A stretch of DNA of 64,000 bases from CAZEGI01 sp964512105 (GCA_964512105.1 CAZEGI010000001.1:62001-126000); one strand, 5' to 3'; counted from the stretch's first letter, positions 32,717-41,187 are shown. Numbers and translations: made by a program. The notes: a model not told the origin generated them from the sequence alone.

Positions 32717-32749
32717 GGAAGTAATAATTACGCAATATCATATTTAAAT

Positions 32750-33268
32750 ATGGCTGAAGTAATCGCAAAGCGGGGTGACATAACAAAACTAACGGTTGAC
32801 GCCATAGTGAACCCGGCGAACTCATCCGGAACCATGGGCGGTGGCGTTGCTCTGGCGATAAAAAAAGCAGGTGGCGACAGAATCGAGGAGGAAGCAGTAA
32901 GGAAATCACCGGTTCCGATTGGTGAAGCGGTTGCAACAGCGGCAGGAAAACTAAATGCCAAGTTTGTAATACACGCCCCAACCATGGAGAAATCAGCAGA
33001 GTTAATAACAACAAAAAACGTGCTTTTGGCAACAACGGCGGCACTTAATTGTGCCAAAAATTTAAAAGTAAAAAGCATCGCTTTTCCGGGAATGGGCACG
33101 GGCGTTGGCGGCGTCCCGAAAAAACAGGCAGCAATTGCGATGGTTAGTGAGATAAACAAATTTGTTAAAAAGAACCCAGACGCGTTTGATGCCGTATTTT
33201 TGATAGGATACGATAATTCTTTATACACGGAATTCGAAAATGCACTCCGAACCAAAGCCAGGAGATAG
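32750..33268 (+). CDS. Macro-domain (ADP-ribose-binding) protein
   Basis: 172 residues. AEVIAKRGDITKLTVDAIVNPANSSGTMGGGVALAIKKAGG gives the ADP-ribose-binding NxAN..GGGVA loop with the catalytic Asn, and SIAFPGMGTGVGGVPKKQAA the phosphate-binding glycine loop. Family members hydrolyse O-acetyl-ADP-ribose or remove mono-ADP-ribose from proteins or nucleic acids. The gatD start lies 29 bases inside its 3' end, so the two are coupled. Its own partner system is not evident. Confidence 0.9.
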   Translation: MAEVIAKRGDITKLTVDAIVNPANSSGTMGGGVALAIKKAGGDRIEEEAVRKSPVPIGEAVATAAGKLNAKFVIHAPTMEKSAELITTKNVLLATTAALNCAKNLKVKSIAFPGMGTGVGGVPKKQAAIAMVSEINKFVKKNPDAFDAVFLIGYDNSLYTEFENALRTKARR

Positions 33269-34544
33269 GGTCGAGATTGTAACGGAAAGCGAAACATACC
33301 GCGGATTTGTCATGCCGAGGCCGGAGCTTGCGGGCGACAGACACCTCGTGTTAAAACTTGAGAACGGTTACAACATCGGCATAGAAAAAAACAAAATAAA
33401 AAAGATAAACATCATCGAAAAAATAAAAGAGAAAAAAAATATTGAAAGGGCGGCGGTAAAGGAAGATAAGAATAAAGCAACCGTGTCCGTGCTCTCTACG
33501 GGCGGAACAATCTCCTCCCGGGTTGATTACCGTACGGGCGGCGTTTATGCGAGCTACACGGCCAAGGATTTGCTTGAGGTCGCCCCAGAACTGAATGACA
33601 TCGCCAACATAAAATCCCGTTTTTTGATGAATATCATGTCCGAAGACATGAACCCGAAACTCTGGATAAAAATTGCAAGGGAAGTTGCTGAAGAACTCAA
33701 AAAATCGGATGGCGTTGTCGTCACGCATGGAACGGACACCATGCACTATTCGACGGCTGCGGTGAGTTTTTTGCTCAGGGATTTACACAAACCAGTCGTT
33801 TTTACCGGTTCTCAACGTTCAACGGACCGTGGTTCTTCGGATTGTTTCGTCAACCTCATATGTTCAGCGATACTTGCAAAAAGCGACATTGCCGGCGTTT
33901 CCTTGGTTATGCACGGATCCTTGAACGATAATTATTGTTTTGCGCATCGCGGAACAAAGGTAAGGAAAATGCACACCTCCCGCAGGGACGCGTTCCAGAG
34001 CATAAATGATAAACCTTTAGCAAAAATTTATCCCAGTGGAAAGATAGAGGTGTTGAATAAAAATTATCCAAAAAGAAAAGAAGGTAAGGTAACCGTTGAT
34101 GATAAATTAGAAGAAAAAGTAGCATTCATAAAAATCTACCCAGGAATGAATCCCGAAATAGTGGATTTTTACCTTGGTAAAGGTTACAAAGGCATCGTTT
34201 TCGAGGGAACTGCGCTGGGGCACGTTCCTACCACCCTAAAGGAAACCAGCATTATACCTAAGATAGAGCTGGCAAAGGACAGAGGTGTTGCAATGGCAAT
34301 GACAACTCAGTGCCTATTTGGGCGCGTGCACCCGCACGTCTATGCAAATCTACGCGAGGTCAGTTCCTGTGGCGTGATATATTGCGAGGATATGCTTCCA
34401 GAAACAGCCTACGTCAAACTAATGTGGGTTTTAGGTCATACAAGTAAGTCAGAAGAAGTCAAGAAACTTATGCTGACAAACATTGCGGGCGAAATAACTC
34501 CCAGAACGCACATAGACGAAACTATTCTTTCAACTTCTTTATGA
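33240..34544 (+). CDS. gatD: Glu-tRNA(Gln) amidotransferase subunit D
   Basis: 434 residues. The asparaginase-like subunit of archaeal GatDE that releases ammonia from glutamine for Glu-tRNA(Gln) amidation. An N-terminal beta-barrel adaptor (GDRVEIVTESETYRGFVMPR) precedes the asparaginase domain with VSVLSTGGTISSRVDYRTGG (first catalytic Thr) and GVVVTHGTDTMHYSTAAVSF (second Thr/Asp), plus VFTGSQRSTDRGSSD. The adaptor separates it from simple asparaginases. GatE is not in the window. It overlaps the macro gene by 29 bases and the convergent RHH gene by 23. Confidence 0.93.
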   Translation: MHSEPKPGDRVEIVTESETYRGFVMPRPELAGDRHLVLKLENGYNIGIEKNKIKKINIIEKIKEKKNIERAAVKEDKNKATVSVLSTGGTISSRVDYRTGGVYASYTAKDLLEVAPELNDIANIKSRFLMNIMSEDMNPKLWIKIAREVAEELKKSDGVVVTHGTDTMHYSTAAVSFLLRDLHKPVVFTGSQRSTDRGSSDCFVNLICSAILAKSDIAGVSLVMHGSLNDNYCFAHRGTKVRKMHTSRRDAFQSINDKPLAKIYPSGKIEVLNKNYPKRKEGKVTVDDKLEEKVAFIKIYPGMNPEIVDFYLGKGYKGIVFEGTALGHVPTTLKETSIIPKIELAKDRGVAMAMTTQCLFGRVHPHVYANLREVSSCGVIYCEDMLPETAYVKLMWVLGHTSKSEEVKKLMLTNIAGEITPRTHIDETILSTSL

Positions 34545-34683
34545 CCTCTAAAACGTCCTTCAGCGAGTTGTAAATAAGGAACGAATTTCTAAGTCGTTCC
34601 GAGTTCGTGTCACCCAGCTCAGTTGACTTACTGAGCTGCTGATACTGCTCCTCATTAAGCGTCACCATTATCTTCTTTCTCAT
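34522..34683 (-). CDS. 53-residue ribbon-helix-helix-like protein
   Basis: From ATG 34683 to TAG at 34522-34524. RKKIMVTLNEEQYQQLSKST supplies the strand and first helix expected of a CopG/Arc-type RHH DNA-binding protein; DTNSERLRNSFLIYNSLKDV gives the second helix. Such proteins act as dimeric repressors or antitoxins. No toxin gene is adjacent. A/T-rich, partly repetitive TATATGTATGATATATG sequence (about 34700-34721) upstream could be its promoter/operator. It overlaps the gatD end. Confidence 0.65.
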   Translation of the reverse strand: MRKKIMVTLNEEQYQQLSKSTELGDTNSERLRNSFLIYNSLKDVLEVIKKLKE

Positions 34684-34818
34684 ATCTATCCCCCAGAGCT
34701 ACTATATATGTATGATATATGTCTGATAACTTATAAATGGTAAATATATCTGTAAACGCCAAAATCGGTCATTTACGCCGGAATTTTGACTTATCCTAGC
34801 GCTCGATGCATATCGATT
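34684..34818. other. Intergenic region upstream of the RHH gene
   Basis: 135 bp with no gene. The part next to the RHH start holds an alternating A/T stretch (TATATATGTATGATATATG) suited to a promoter or operator. The part near the ATPase stop has GATGCATATCGAT. No strong hairpin was found. Confidence 0.4.
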
Positions 34819-35970
34819 TTATTTTGCGAGTAACCTTCGTGCATTATCCGAAAGGCCGTAAACATACTGGATTCTGCCAGCCCTTTTTTCCTTACTGCAA
34901 CGTATAACAAGCGGATAAGGCACCCCAGGCTTTCTTTTTACCTCCTCTGGATTAAGCCCTCGGAGTTTCCTTATCAATGAACCTATGCTCCTGATGTCCT
35001 TCCCCAAGACATCCGATAACTCCGTTATGCTCATGGATTCACGTTCCATTAACAACTTCACAATTTCGAGTTGCGTCGGGGACAATTCATCAGTAAAATC
35101 GCCGCTGGGCACCGCTTTTTCCACTGTTATGCCTGGGCTTAATTCGGACTCAAAATCCTCCACTTCGGGTTCAATTTTTTCTTCATATGTGTGTGTTCCT
35201 AACAACTCCTCCACAACCCTGTCCGTAATCTCAAATATTTCCCTCTTTGCGCAACCCTCTAAAACGGTCTGGCCGTTCTCCAAAAGAAGTCTCGGAACGC
35301 TGTTTGCAGACTCTGCAAGTCGCTTTATGCCGGCCTCCGTGAATGGTGCGGTCCCCTTACCTTTGACCCACGCTATGCGGTTTTTTACAATTTCAACCAG
35401 CTGCTCGGTGGTCAGGGGCTTTAGCGTTATCGTCCTTGATTTCCTGTCCCTAAACGCGCTCTCAGCGGTAATTCTATCCACCAAACTACTCAGACCGAAG
35501 AACATCATAAAGACATTGTCTGCCCTGTCATTCAGTATCCTGAGCCACTTAAACAACCCGTCATCATATTCATGGGCTTCATCAAACAGGATGAGTAGCC
35601 TCTTTTTACCAAGGTTTTTTTGCAGAAAATCGCCAACAGACGTTCTATCCATATTCCTTGCTGATAAACGTTTCCAAAACGGCAGTGTGCTGATAATTCT
35701 TCTCGCAACGTTTTCTTCTGGTTCATATGCGTCAAATGAGACAACATAGTCTACGCCTATCGGTTTTTTCATCATGATCTGGTTCATAAATGTTGTTTTT
35801 CCATAGCCGATAGGTGCAGTAACCACTATTATTCTATCCCAGCCGCCGACAGATTCGCAAACCTGCCTGTACTCATCAACACGCCCTATTATCGGTATGT
35901 CTAAAGAGGTCGATTTTATGAATGGGCTCTTTGACCAACCATAATGTACGTAGTACTCGTTTCTGTCCAT
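34819..35970 (-). CDS. AAA-type ATPase with C-terminal winged helix (TniB/Orc-like)
   Basis: 383 residues. Walker A APIGYGKTT (52-60) and Walker B RLLILFDEAHEY (about 124-135) mark an AAA-type fold close to the ExeA/TniB and Orc/Cdc6-like group. A sensor-like GLSSLVDRI and lid region up to about 250 follow, then an acidic linker, and a winged helix at about 290-380 (SPTQLEIVKLLMERESMSITELSDVLGKDIRSIGSLIRKLRGL). It opens NEYYVHYGWSKSPF, as TniB/ExeA-like ATPases do. It is not a canonical Orc1/Cdc6. The upstream region holds six GTAAGTCA-type sites. A DNA-binding loader, regulator or plasmid/transposon-derived ATPase are options. Confidence 0.7.
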   Translation of the reverse strand: MDRNEYYVHYGWSKSPFIKSTSLDIPIIGRVDEYRQVCESVGGWDRIIVVTAPIGYGKTTFMNQIMMKKPIGVDYVVSFDAYEPEENVARRIISTLPFWKRLSARNMDRTSVGDFLQKNLGKKRLLILFDEAHEYDDGLFKWLRILNDRADNVFMMFFGLSSLVDRITAESAFRDRKSRTITLKPLTTEQLVEIVKNRIAWVKGKGTAPFTEAGIKRLAESANSVPRLLLENGQTVLEGCAKREIFEITDRVVEELLGTHTYEEKIEPEVEDFESELSPGITVEKAVPSGDFTDELSPTQLEIVKLLMERESMSITELSDVLGKDIRSIGSLIRKLRGLNPEEVKRKPGVPYPLVIRCSKEKRAGRIQYVYGLSDNARRLLAK

Positions 35971-36110
35971 TTCAAGTCACAAAAATAATTCACATGACTT
36001 ACATCTAAATATACTCGTTGCAATTTAAAAATAAACCGTGTTTTTGCAATGAAAGTAAGTCATAATACTAAGTCAAAGTAAGTCACAAAGATACGTCATG
36101 ACTTACTTTT
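35971..36110. promoter_or_regulatory. Cluster of GTAAGTCA-type sites around an A/T-rich core
   Basis: Sites: AAGTCA at 35974-35979; TGACTTAC (reverse) at 35995-36002; GTAAGTCA at 36055-36062; TAAGTCA at 36069-36075; GTAAGTCA at 36078-36085; TGACTTAC (reverse) at 36099-36106. The central 36003-36050 is strongly A/T-rich with TTGCAAT repeated. It lies between the divergent ATPase and tiaS genes. Multiple oriented sites flanking an A/T-rich core next to an AAA ATPase gene resemble either an autoregulatory operator or a replication-origin layout. Confidence 0.6.
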
Positions 36111-36146
36111 ATTTTTATGTTACAAATCTTTAGAAATAACTGGAAA

Positions 36147-37403
36147 ATGTTAGTCGGAATAGACGACACGGATTCATTAAAGGGAATGTGCACAACGTAT
36201 CTGGCTGCAATAATATCGCGAGAGTTGGATGTTTATGGCTATCCGCGTCTTATACGGCTAAACCCAAACATCCCATACAAGACACGCGGCAATGGCGCAG
36301 TTATGCTGAATATCAACGGGAATTCCAGAACAATAAAGAGCACGGTTTTAAAACTCGTCAAGAAACTATCACAACTGGATGATAAAAAAACCAACCCCGG
36401 AGTAGTTTTTCTCGAAAATCCAGAAAAAGAAAAAATAAAAATTCTGAACAATTTTTACAGGCGGGTGGTTTCCGAACTTGTGACAATCAGGGATGCGGAG
36501 AACGTTGCAGAAAAGGTTAATGCAGACGTCCACAAATTCAAAAACGGAAGAGGAATCATCGGCGCTCTGGCAGCAATCGGCGCAGTTCTTGATGATAAGA
36601 CCTACGAAATGATAGGGTATCGTCATCCGAATAACTACGGAAAGGCCCGCAGAATTGATAGGGAATCTGTTTATAAAATGAACGAGAAATTCTATCCAAA
36701 ACTGTTCGATACCATCGACCCGGAAACAAAGCGCATCCTGATAACGCCGCGCGGCTATGATCCGATCTTATTCGGAATCCGTGGCGAAGACCCAAAAGAA
36801 CTCGAGTCTGCGTTCAGGCAACTTAAAATTTACGAACCTCTTGAACTAAAACTGATTTTTGAAACAAACCAGGCAACCGACTCCCACCTCAGAAAAAAGA
36901 AAATAACCGACATTAAACCGTACGATTGTGTTATCGTTGACGGGCATATTACACAAAAACCAAAAACGCTAGAAGGCGGCCATGTGGTTTTTAATATCCA
37001 GGACTCATCAACAAACATGGATTGTGCTGCCTACGAACCAACAGGCGGGTTTAGGGACATCGTGAAACAGTTGGAAGTGGGGGATTACGTGGAAGCATGC
37101 GGGGGCGTCGGCAAATACAAAAAAACAATCAATCTCGAAAAAATCAGAATTTTGGAACTGAACAAAAAATACGAAAATGTAGTGCCTAACTGCTGCAACA
37201 AAAAAATGACCTCCGCCGGAAAAAACAAGGGCTACAAGTGCAGAAAATGCGGTAAACGAATACGGAGTCATGAAATTAAGTCAAGAGAAGTCAGGAGAAA
37301 TCTTGAACTTAGGAGTTATGAAGTTCCGCCGCGGGCGAGAAGACACCTAAGCAAACCGCTCGTGAGGGAATCACTTCAATCTTCTAATCAACTCCTCTTT
37401 TGA
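36147..37403 (+). CDS. tiaS: tRNA(Ile2) 2-agmatinylcytidine synthetase
   Basis: 418 residues from ATG 36147, where the family begins MLVGIDDTDSLKGMCTTYLA. TiaS attaches agmatine to C34 of tRNA-Ile(CAU) so it reads AUA, essential in archaea. GIDDTDS is the kinase-like ATP/tRNA motif; RIDRESVYKM, GYDPILFGIRGEDP and an OB-fold region follow. The C-terminus has a zinc ribbon (CCNKKM, YKCRKCGKRI). The last 45 residues are basic and contain odd repeated KSREVRR/ELRSYEVPPRARR phrases. Its 3' end overlaps the thioredoxin gene by 33 bases. The agmatine-handling SpeB is at 1534. Confidence 0.93.
   Translation: MLVGIDDTDSLKGMCTTYLAAIISRELDVYGYPRLIRLNPNIPYKTRGNGAVMLNINGNSRTIKSTVLKLVKKLSQLDDKKTNPGVVFLENPEKEKIKILNNFYRRVVSELVTIRDAENVAEKVNADVHKFKNGRGIIGALAAIGAVLDDKTYEMIGYRHPNNYGKARRIDRESVYKMNEKFYPKLFDTIDPETKRILITPRGYDPILFGIRGEDPKELESAFRQLKIYEPLELKLIFETNQATDSHLRKKKITDIKPYDCVIVDGHITQKPKTLEGGHVVFNIQDSSTNMDCAAYEPTGGFRDIVKQLEVGDYVEACGGVGKYKKTINLEKIRILELNKKYENVVPNCCNKKMTSAGKNKGYKCRKCGKRIRSHEIKSREVRRNLELRSYEVPPRARRHLSKPLVRESLQSSNQLLF
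37178..37191 (+). repeat. 14-mer TGTAGTGCCTAACT, copy 5 (inside tiaS)
   Basis: Exact copy encoding VVPN just before the zinc ribbon of TiaS. Confidence 0.85.
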
Positions 37404-37730
37404 TGGAACTTCTCCGGTGGACACAACCTCATCATCAACAACGATTCCTGGCGTTGAGGCAATCTGGTGCGTCAATGCTTCAAGAACAACATCGCTGTTG
37501 GCAACCACAGCAGGCGTCTTTTTTATTTCATCGACGGAAGAATACACATTCAACACGTCCCCTTCTATATCTGCTGCACTTCCGGGTTTCAAATTATCCC
37601 CGTCTATCAGCTTCTCGACAAAATCCTTACCCTCCTTAAGGCCAACTTCTTTTACGACCTCTCTAACAACTCTTCGTGCCTCTGGGCACTTTGGGCATTT
37701 AATTCCCGTGTACAAAACAATCCTTGCCAT
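37371..37730 (-). CDS. Thioredoxin/glutaredoxin-fold redox protein
   Basis: 119 residues. ARIVLYTGIKCPKCPEARRVV gives a CPKC redox motif right after the first strand, as in glutaredoxin-like small archaeal thioredoxins; the cis-proline region is IASTPGIVVDDEVV. A middle insertion (DGDNLKPGSAADIEGDVLNVYSSVDEIKKTPAV) lengthens it. It starts 5 bp after the nrdD stop, so it is probably the reductant-linked partner of the ribonucleotide reductase. Confidence 0.8.
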   Translation of the reverse strand: MARIVLYTGIKCPKCPEARRVVREVVKEVGLKEGKDFVEKLIDGDNLKPGSAADIEGDVLNVYSSVDEIKKTPAVVANSDVVLEALTHQIASTPGIVVDDEVVSTGEVPSKEELIRRLK

Positions 37731-37735
37731 CTTAA

Positions 37736-40126
37736 TCAGAAATCAAGGTCGCTGTTCCAGCCATTGACACCCTGAAGTTCGATACTCTTCTTTATATCGT
37801 CTGGAAGCTCCACCGGCTTACCACCCAATCCGTAGCGTTTCCTTTCCCTCAGCTCAGTAAGTTTTCCTTTATTCCAACCACCAACGTTCTGATAGTAGCC
37901 CGTTATTCTGGACCACCAGTCAAGGTTTTTGGAACCGCATTTCGGGCAGATGTTCGTCAAACCGCTTGTCGTATAATTGCATTCTTTGCAGACCGAAAGG
38001 TCCTTTGTATACGAATAATACTGAATTGCCGTCTGTGTCGCGATTTTTTCCGTTAACTCGTAAATGCCTTCGGCTTTTGGTGTCGATTCCCCAAGCCAAA
38101 CATGCGTCATCGCCCCACCATCCGTCAGCGGATGGAAAGAACCCTCGATTTTCAACCTCTTCCAGAGTGGAACATCCGCCGATGGTCTGACATGGAACGA
38201 ATTTGTGTAATATGCCTCGTCGCCCCTGCCGTTCGCAACAAACCTCTTTCCGTATTTCTTGTTGTCTATCTGTGCCAGTCTATAAGCGCAAGATTCAGCA
38301 GGGGTTCTTGCAAGTGAAAAGTTAAGTTTCGTTTCCTTTCTGAATTCGGCTACGGTATCCTTCATCTTCTTCATCACCTTCAGACCGAATTTCCATGCGT
38401 TATCGGATTCATGCATCTCTTCACCCAGATGCGCCTTTAAAAGTTCATTCATTCCAACCAGACCGACAATAAAGCTCTGCCTGTCGGTTTCCAGGTAGCG
38501 AGCCCCTTTTTTGTCGATTGGCTGGTTCATGAACGGCAACAACCCGTTTTTCAGGTTTCTCTCTATTATTCTGCGCTTCAGAAGCAGGACGTTCTTGGCC
38601 TTTTCCATCCTGCTTCTCAGCAGGGCAAATAACTTTTCGTCATTCCCGTTTGCTTCATAGGCGATTTGCGGAAGATTTATTGTAACAACCTGCAGTGCAC
38701 CACCGCGAATGGTTCCATTTACGACATCATCAGATGTACTCGCATCATCCAAGGGCATCAAAAAAGAGCAGCACTGGTAACACGCGAACTCCGGCATGTA
38801 CGGCTGGTTGATTATGTAATACGGCGTTCCGAACTTTGCAGCAAGCGCGGAAACCTTCAGCAATTCTTCTTTATGTTCCCCTTTCTTGAAATCCTCAGGA
38901 TAAACCTGAACCTCGAACTTCGGGAAAATGAACGGTTTGCCCACATAGTCGCCGCCGGAATAAACATCGAGAAGCGCGTTAAACAGAAGCTTTATCTCGT
39001 CCTCAAAATCCGAGTACGTGACCCGCTCCCTCACCTTTCCGGACGGCGTTATTGCCGGAATGTCCTTGAATTTTTTCGGTGCAGACATATCGCAATCAAT
39101 GCTGCTGAAAACCGTTTGTCCGCCGCGTGCAACGTACATCTGCGACATTTCATAGATGAACATCTGTGCCAGCTGTTTCACCCTATCGTAGTCCAAGCCC
39201 TCAATATAAGGAGCCATGAACGTGTTGAAGTAACTGAAACCCTGACCGCCGGCACAGTTTGTCTGAGCTGCCGCCAGAATCTTTGCTGCATGCAGGAACG
39301 CAACCTCGGGACGTTTTGCGGGACCGGCAATCGCGGTATGATTGCCAACACCGTCCGCCTTAAAACCGTTTTTCAGGAAAAATCTCACGTCGTGCGAAAA
39401 ACAGAACGGTCTCGTCGGGAAGTAATCCAGATCATGGATGTGGATTTCACCGGCCATGTGCGCATCCGCGAGTTCGATGGGCAGAACGTTTATCAGCGCG
39501 TATTCTTTTGAAATCTGGTCAGCCATTAACTTATGCACGGTTTCGGGGTTGTACTGCAGATTCGCGTTTTCCTTTGAACCGTGCTCCACAAGATTGCGGA
39601 CATCGTAAACGGGCATCCCTAATCTTGTATACTTCGCACGCGCCTTTTCCAGTCCGTGCTCCAGCAGTTTTACATTTACCAATTCCCTTATAAGCGGAGC
39701 CGTGACGTAATTCAACTTCAAATGCCCAATCTCCTTTTCAACCGCCTTCGCTATAGTTTCAGCATGTATCTTATCCAGACCGGTTTCCTTAATCAGCGAT
39801 TTTACTATCCTTCCCCTGTCAAAAACGTCCAGCGTCGTTTTTGATGTTCTGACTTTCAGGCCCGACCGATACATATAATTTTCAGCAATCTTCGGGTTTT
39901 CTTTTTTTAATCTCGTGTAAACTATTTTTCGTATCTCGCTTGTTGTAGTGCCATCATCTACCGTTTCCGCAATCTTTGAGGCAATCTTTGAAGCGAGAAC
40001 GAAAGAGGCACCGGCATTCATGCAGCTCGCGATAATCTTGTCGACATTAAACTCCTGAAGGGCATTGTTGTTTTTTTTGACCTTCACTTTTTTATTGTTT
40101 TCCAGTATAGCCCATCGCATCGCCAT
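37736..40126 (-). CDS. nrdD: Anaerobic ribonucleoside-triphosphate reductase
   Basis: 796 residues. Class III (glycyl radical) reductase making dNTPs without oxygen. An N-terminal ATP cone (about 15-110, including EFNVDKIIASCMNAGAS) precedes the barrel: IHDLDYFPTRPFCFSHD, CAGGQGFSYFNTFMAP, YQCCSFLMPLDDAS with active-site cysteines, and NQPIDKKGARYL. Near the C-terminus are the zinc site CKECNYTTSGLTNICPKCGS and RITGYYQNVGGWNKGKLTELRERKRYG, whose RxxGY glycine is the radical site. The activase NrdG is not adjacent. No intein. Downstream lies a CPKC thioredoxin. Confidence 0.94.
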   Translation of the reverse strand: MAMRWAILENNKKVKVKKNNNALQEFNVDKIIASCMNAGASFVLASKIASKIAETVDDGTTTSEIRKIVYTRLKKENPKIAENYMYRSGLKVRTSKTTLDVFDRGRIVKSLIKETGLDKIHAETIAKAVEKEIGHLKLNYVTAPLIRELVNVKLLEHGLEKARAKYTRLGMPVYDVRNLVEHGSKENANLQYNPETVHKLMADQISKEYALINVLPIELADAHMAGEIHIHDLDYFPTRPFCFSHDVRFFLKNGFKADGVGNHTAIAGPAKRPEVAFLHAAKILAAAQTNCAGGQGFSYFNTFMAPYIEGLDYDRVKQLAQMFIYEMSQMYVARGGQTVFSSIDCDMSAPKKFKDIPAITPSGKVRERVTYSDFEDEIKLLFNALLDVYSGGDYVGKPFIFPKFEVQVYPEDFKKGEHKEELLKVSALAAKFGTPYYIINQPYMPEFACYQCCSFLMPLDDASTSDDVVNGTIRGGALQVVTINLPQIAYEANGNDEKLFALLRSRMEKAKNVLLLKRRIIERNLKNGLLPFMNQPIDKKGARYLETDRQSFIVGLVGMNELLKAHLGEEMHESDNAWKFGLKVMKKMKDTVAEFRKETKLNFSLARTPAESCAYRLAQIDNKKYGKRFVANGRGDEAYYTNSFHVRPSADVPLWKRLKIEGSFHPLTDGGAMTHVWLGESTPKAEGIYELTEKIATQTAIQYYSYTKDLSVCKECNYTTSGLTNICPKCGSKNLDWWSRITGYYQNVGGWNKGKLTELRERKRYGLGGKPVELPDDIKKSIELQGVNGWNSDLDF

Positions 40127-40230
40127 TCTATTTTTCCAAATCTCCGCTTGGAATTTCAGTAATGAATATAATTACGTAAATAAAAATGTTGCACTATCAA
40201 CAAGGATAGTTTCTTTTCAAACCAAAAAAA
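40127..40230. other. Intergenic region upstream of nrdD
   Basis: 104 bp, A/T-rich, between the nrdD start and the nfu stop. It holds AATATAATTACGTAAATAAAAATG around 40164-40187, a likely nrdD promoter region on the minus strand. No repeat or RNA gene seen. Confidence 0.4.
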
Positions 40231-40452
40231 TCAAACAGCGTCAACCCTCTTGATTCCCTTTACCTTTTCCTTTAAAGTTCTTTCAATCCCCATCTGCAGA
40301 GTCATCTGCGACATAGGACAACCCGCGCACGCACCCCGCAATTTTACTTTAACCACGCCGCCATCAACACCTACAAGCTCGACATCGCCGCCGTCCGCCT
40401 GCAGCATCGGCCTTATCTCTTCGAGAACCTTTTCAACCTCGTCTTTTTTCAT
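40231..40452 (-). CDS. NifU C-terminal-domain (Nfu) Fe-S scaffold protein
   Basis: 73 residues, a complete Nfu domain: VEKVLEEIRPMLQADGGDVELVGVDGGVVKVKLRGACAGCPMSQMTL, with the CX2C that holds a bridging 4Fe-4S cluster between two subunits, and a GIERTLKEKVKGIKRV helix. A carrier for Fe-S delivery. Its start overlaps the glutaredoxin stop by 4 bases, giving a redox/Fe-S pair upstream of nrdD, which itself needs Fe-S activation. Confidence 0.92.
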   Translation of the reverse strand: MKKDEVEKVLEEIRPMLQADGGDVELVGVDGGVVKVKLRGACAGCPMSQMTLQMGIERTLKEKVKGIKRVDAV

Positions 40453-40688
40453 TTCCTCAATGCCTGCTCTATCCTAGCCCTATCGAATCCGACCACAATC
40501 TCGCCAGCAATATCCAAAACCGGAACACCGAGCTGCCCACTCTTCTCCACCATCTCGCGTGCGGCCTCCTGGTCTTCCGCGACGTTTATCTCCTCAAAGG
40601 CCACGCCGCCCTTTTTCAGATACTCTTTTGCCATGGTGCAGTACGGACACGTTGGTGTTGAGTAAACAATAACTTTTTTTCCAGCCAT
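40449..40688 (-). CDS. Glutaredoxin
   Basis: 79 residues from ATG 40688 (an alternative start at 40700 adds MGGK and overlaps the lipoprotein stop). KKVIVYSTPTCPYCTMAKEYLKK carries the CPYC dithiol active site; GQLGVPVLDIAGEIVVGFDRARIEQAL contains the cis-proline and the GFD end typical of NrdH/glutaredoxin-like proteins. Overlaps nfu by 4 bases. Likely part of the redox supply to the reductase genes next door. Confidence 0.9.
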   Translation of the reverse strand: MAGKKVIVYSTPTCPYCTMAKEYLKKGGVAFEEINVAEDQEAAREMVEKSGQLGVPVLDIAGEIVVGFDRARIEQALRK

Positions 40689-40689
40689 T

Positions 40690-41187
40690 TTACCCCCCAA
40701 CCGTTATCTTTGGCAAATCCATAACCTTATCTGCCGGCACCATAAACTCCGAATCGTCTATCGCTGTTTCTTCGCAACTCACCCGTGTTTTGTCCATCGC
40801 TTTTACGTCCTCCTCCGAAACAAAACCCTGCTCACCAGCCGTTTTAATGTCATAGCTCATTCTTATCCATTTGTCTGTTCTGCTCATGTAAATATACAGA
40901 TATTCACCATCGACGACGCCCCTAACAATGACCCCCCCAATCGTTCCATCATATCTCACTCGGTTGCCCTTAACCTTCATCTCCATCGTTCCGTCATCCA
41001 CTTTTACATCGCACTTATACGAACCGCTAGCAAAAACATCCCCAGAACTTACGGTAGAACTCTCCTTGACTGTCGTTTGAGCCAAGGTCGTCTGGATGCT
41101 TGTGGTTTCTTCCTCTTTTGTCTCTGCGATGCAACCAACCGCAAAAATACAAATTAGGACTAAAATAAAAACTAATGCTTTTTTCAT
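40690..41187 (-). CDS. Predicted lipoprotein, function unknown
   Basis: 165 residues from ATG 41187. A hydrophobic signal (MKKALVFILVLICIFAVGCI) ends in an archaeal lipobox with Cys19. A threonine/serine-rich linker (ETTSIQTTLAQTTVKESSTV) follows, likely O-glycosylated, then a beta-rich domain (YKCDVKVDDGTMEMKVKGNRV, EYLYIYMSRTDKWIRM) resembling periplasmic/surface sensor folds of the LolA/DUF4412 type. That fold assignment is weak. Its end abuts the glutaredoxin start. Confidence 0.72.
   Translation of the reverse strand: MKKALVFILVLICIFAVGCIAETKEEETTSIQTTLAQTTVKESSTVSSGDVFASGSYKCDVKVDDGTMEMKVKGNRVRYDGTIGGVIVRGVVDGEYLYIYMSRTDKWIRMSYDIKTAGEQGFVSEEDVKAMDKTRVSCEETAIDDSEFMVPADKVMDLPKITVGG

Noticed and set aside
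34522..34683. Toxin-antitoxin pair from the RHH-like gene
   Set aside because: No adjacent toxin-like gene; neighbours are gatD and the ATPase.
34819..35970. Canonical Orc1/Cdc6 replication initiator
   Set aside because: The P-loop is APIGYGKTT and the N-terminus (YYVHYGWSKSPF) is TniB/ExeA-like; Orc1/Cdc6 motifs were not found, so only a general ATPase call is made.
36018..36050. TTGCAAT repeats in the ATPase/tiaS gap as relatives of the 52-bp element
   Set aside because: Only seven bases are shared and they are direct rather than inverted; treated as A/T-rich background.
27395..37191. CRISPR array suggested by the recurring 14-mer
   Set aside because: Copies are irregularly spaced over 10 kb, in both orientations and inside genes, and there are no cas genes.
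37736..40126. Intein in nrdD or rtcB
   Set aside because: Both proteins read through their active-site regions at normal length, with no intein-type insertion.
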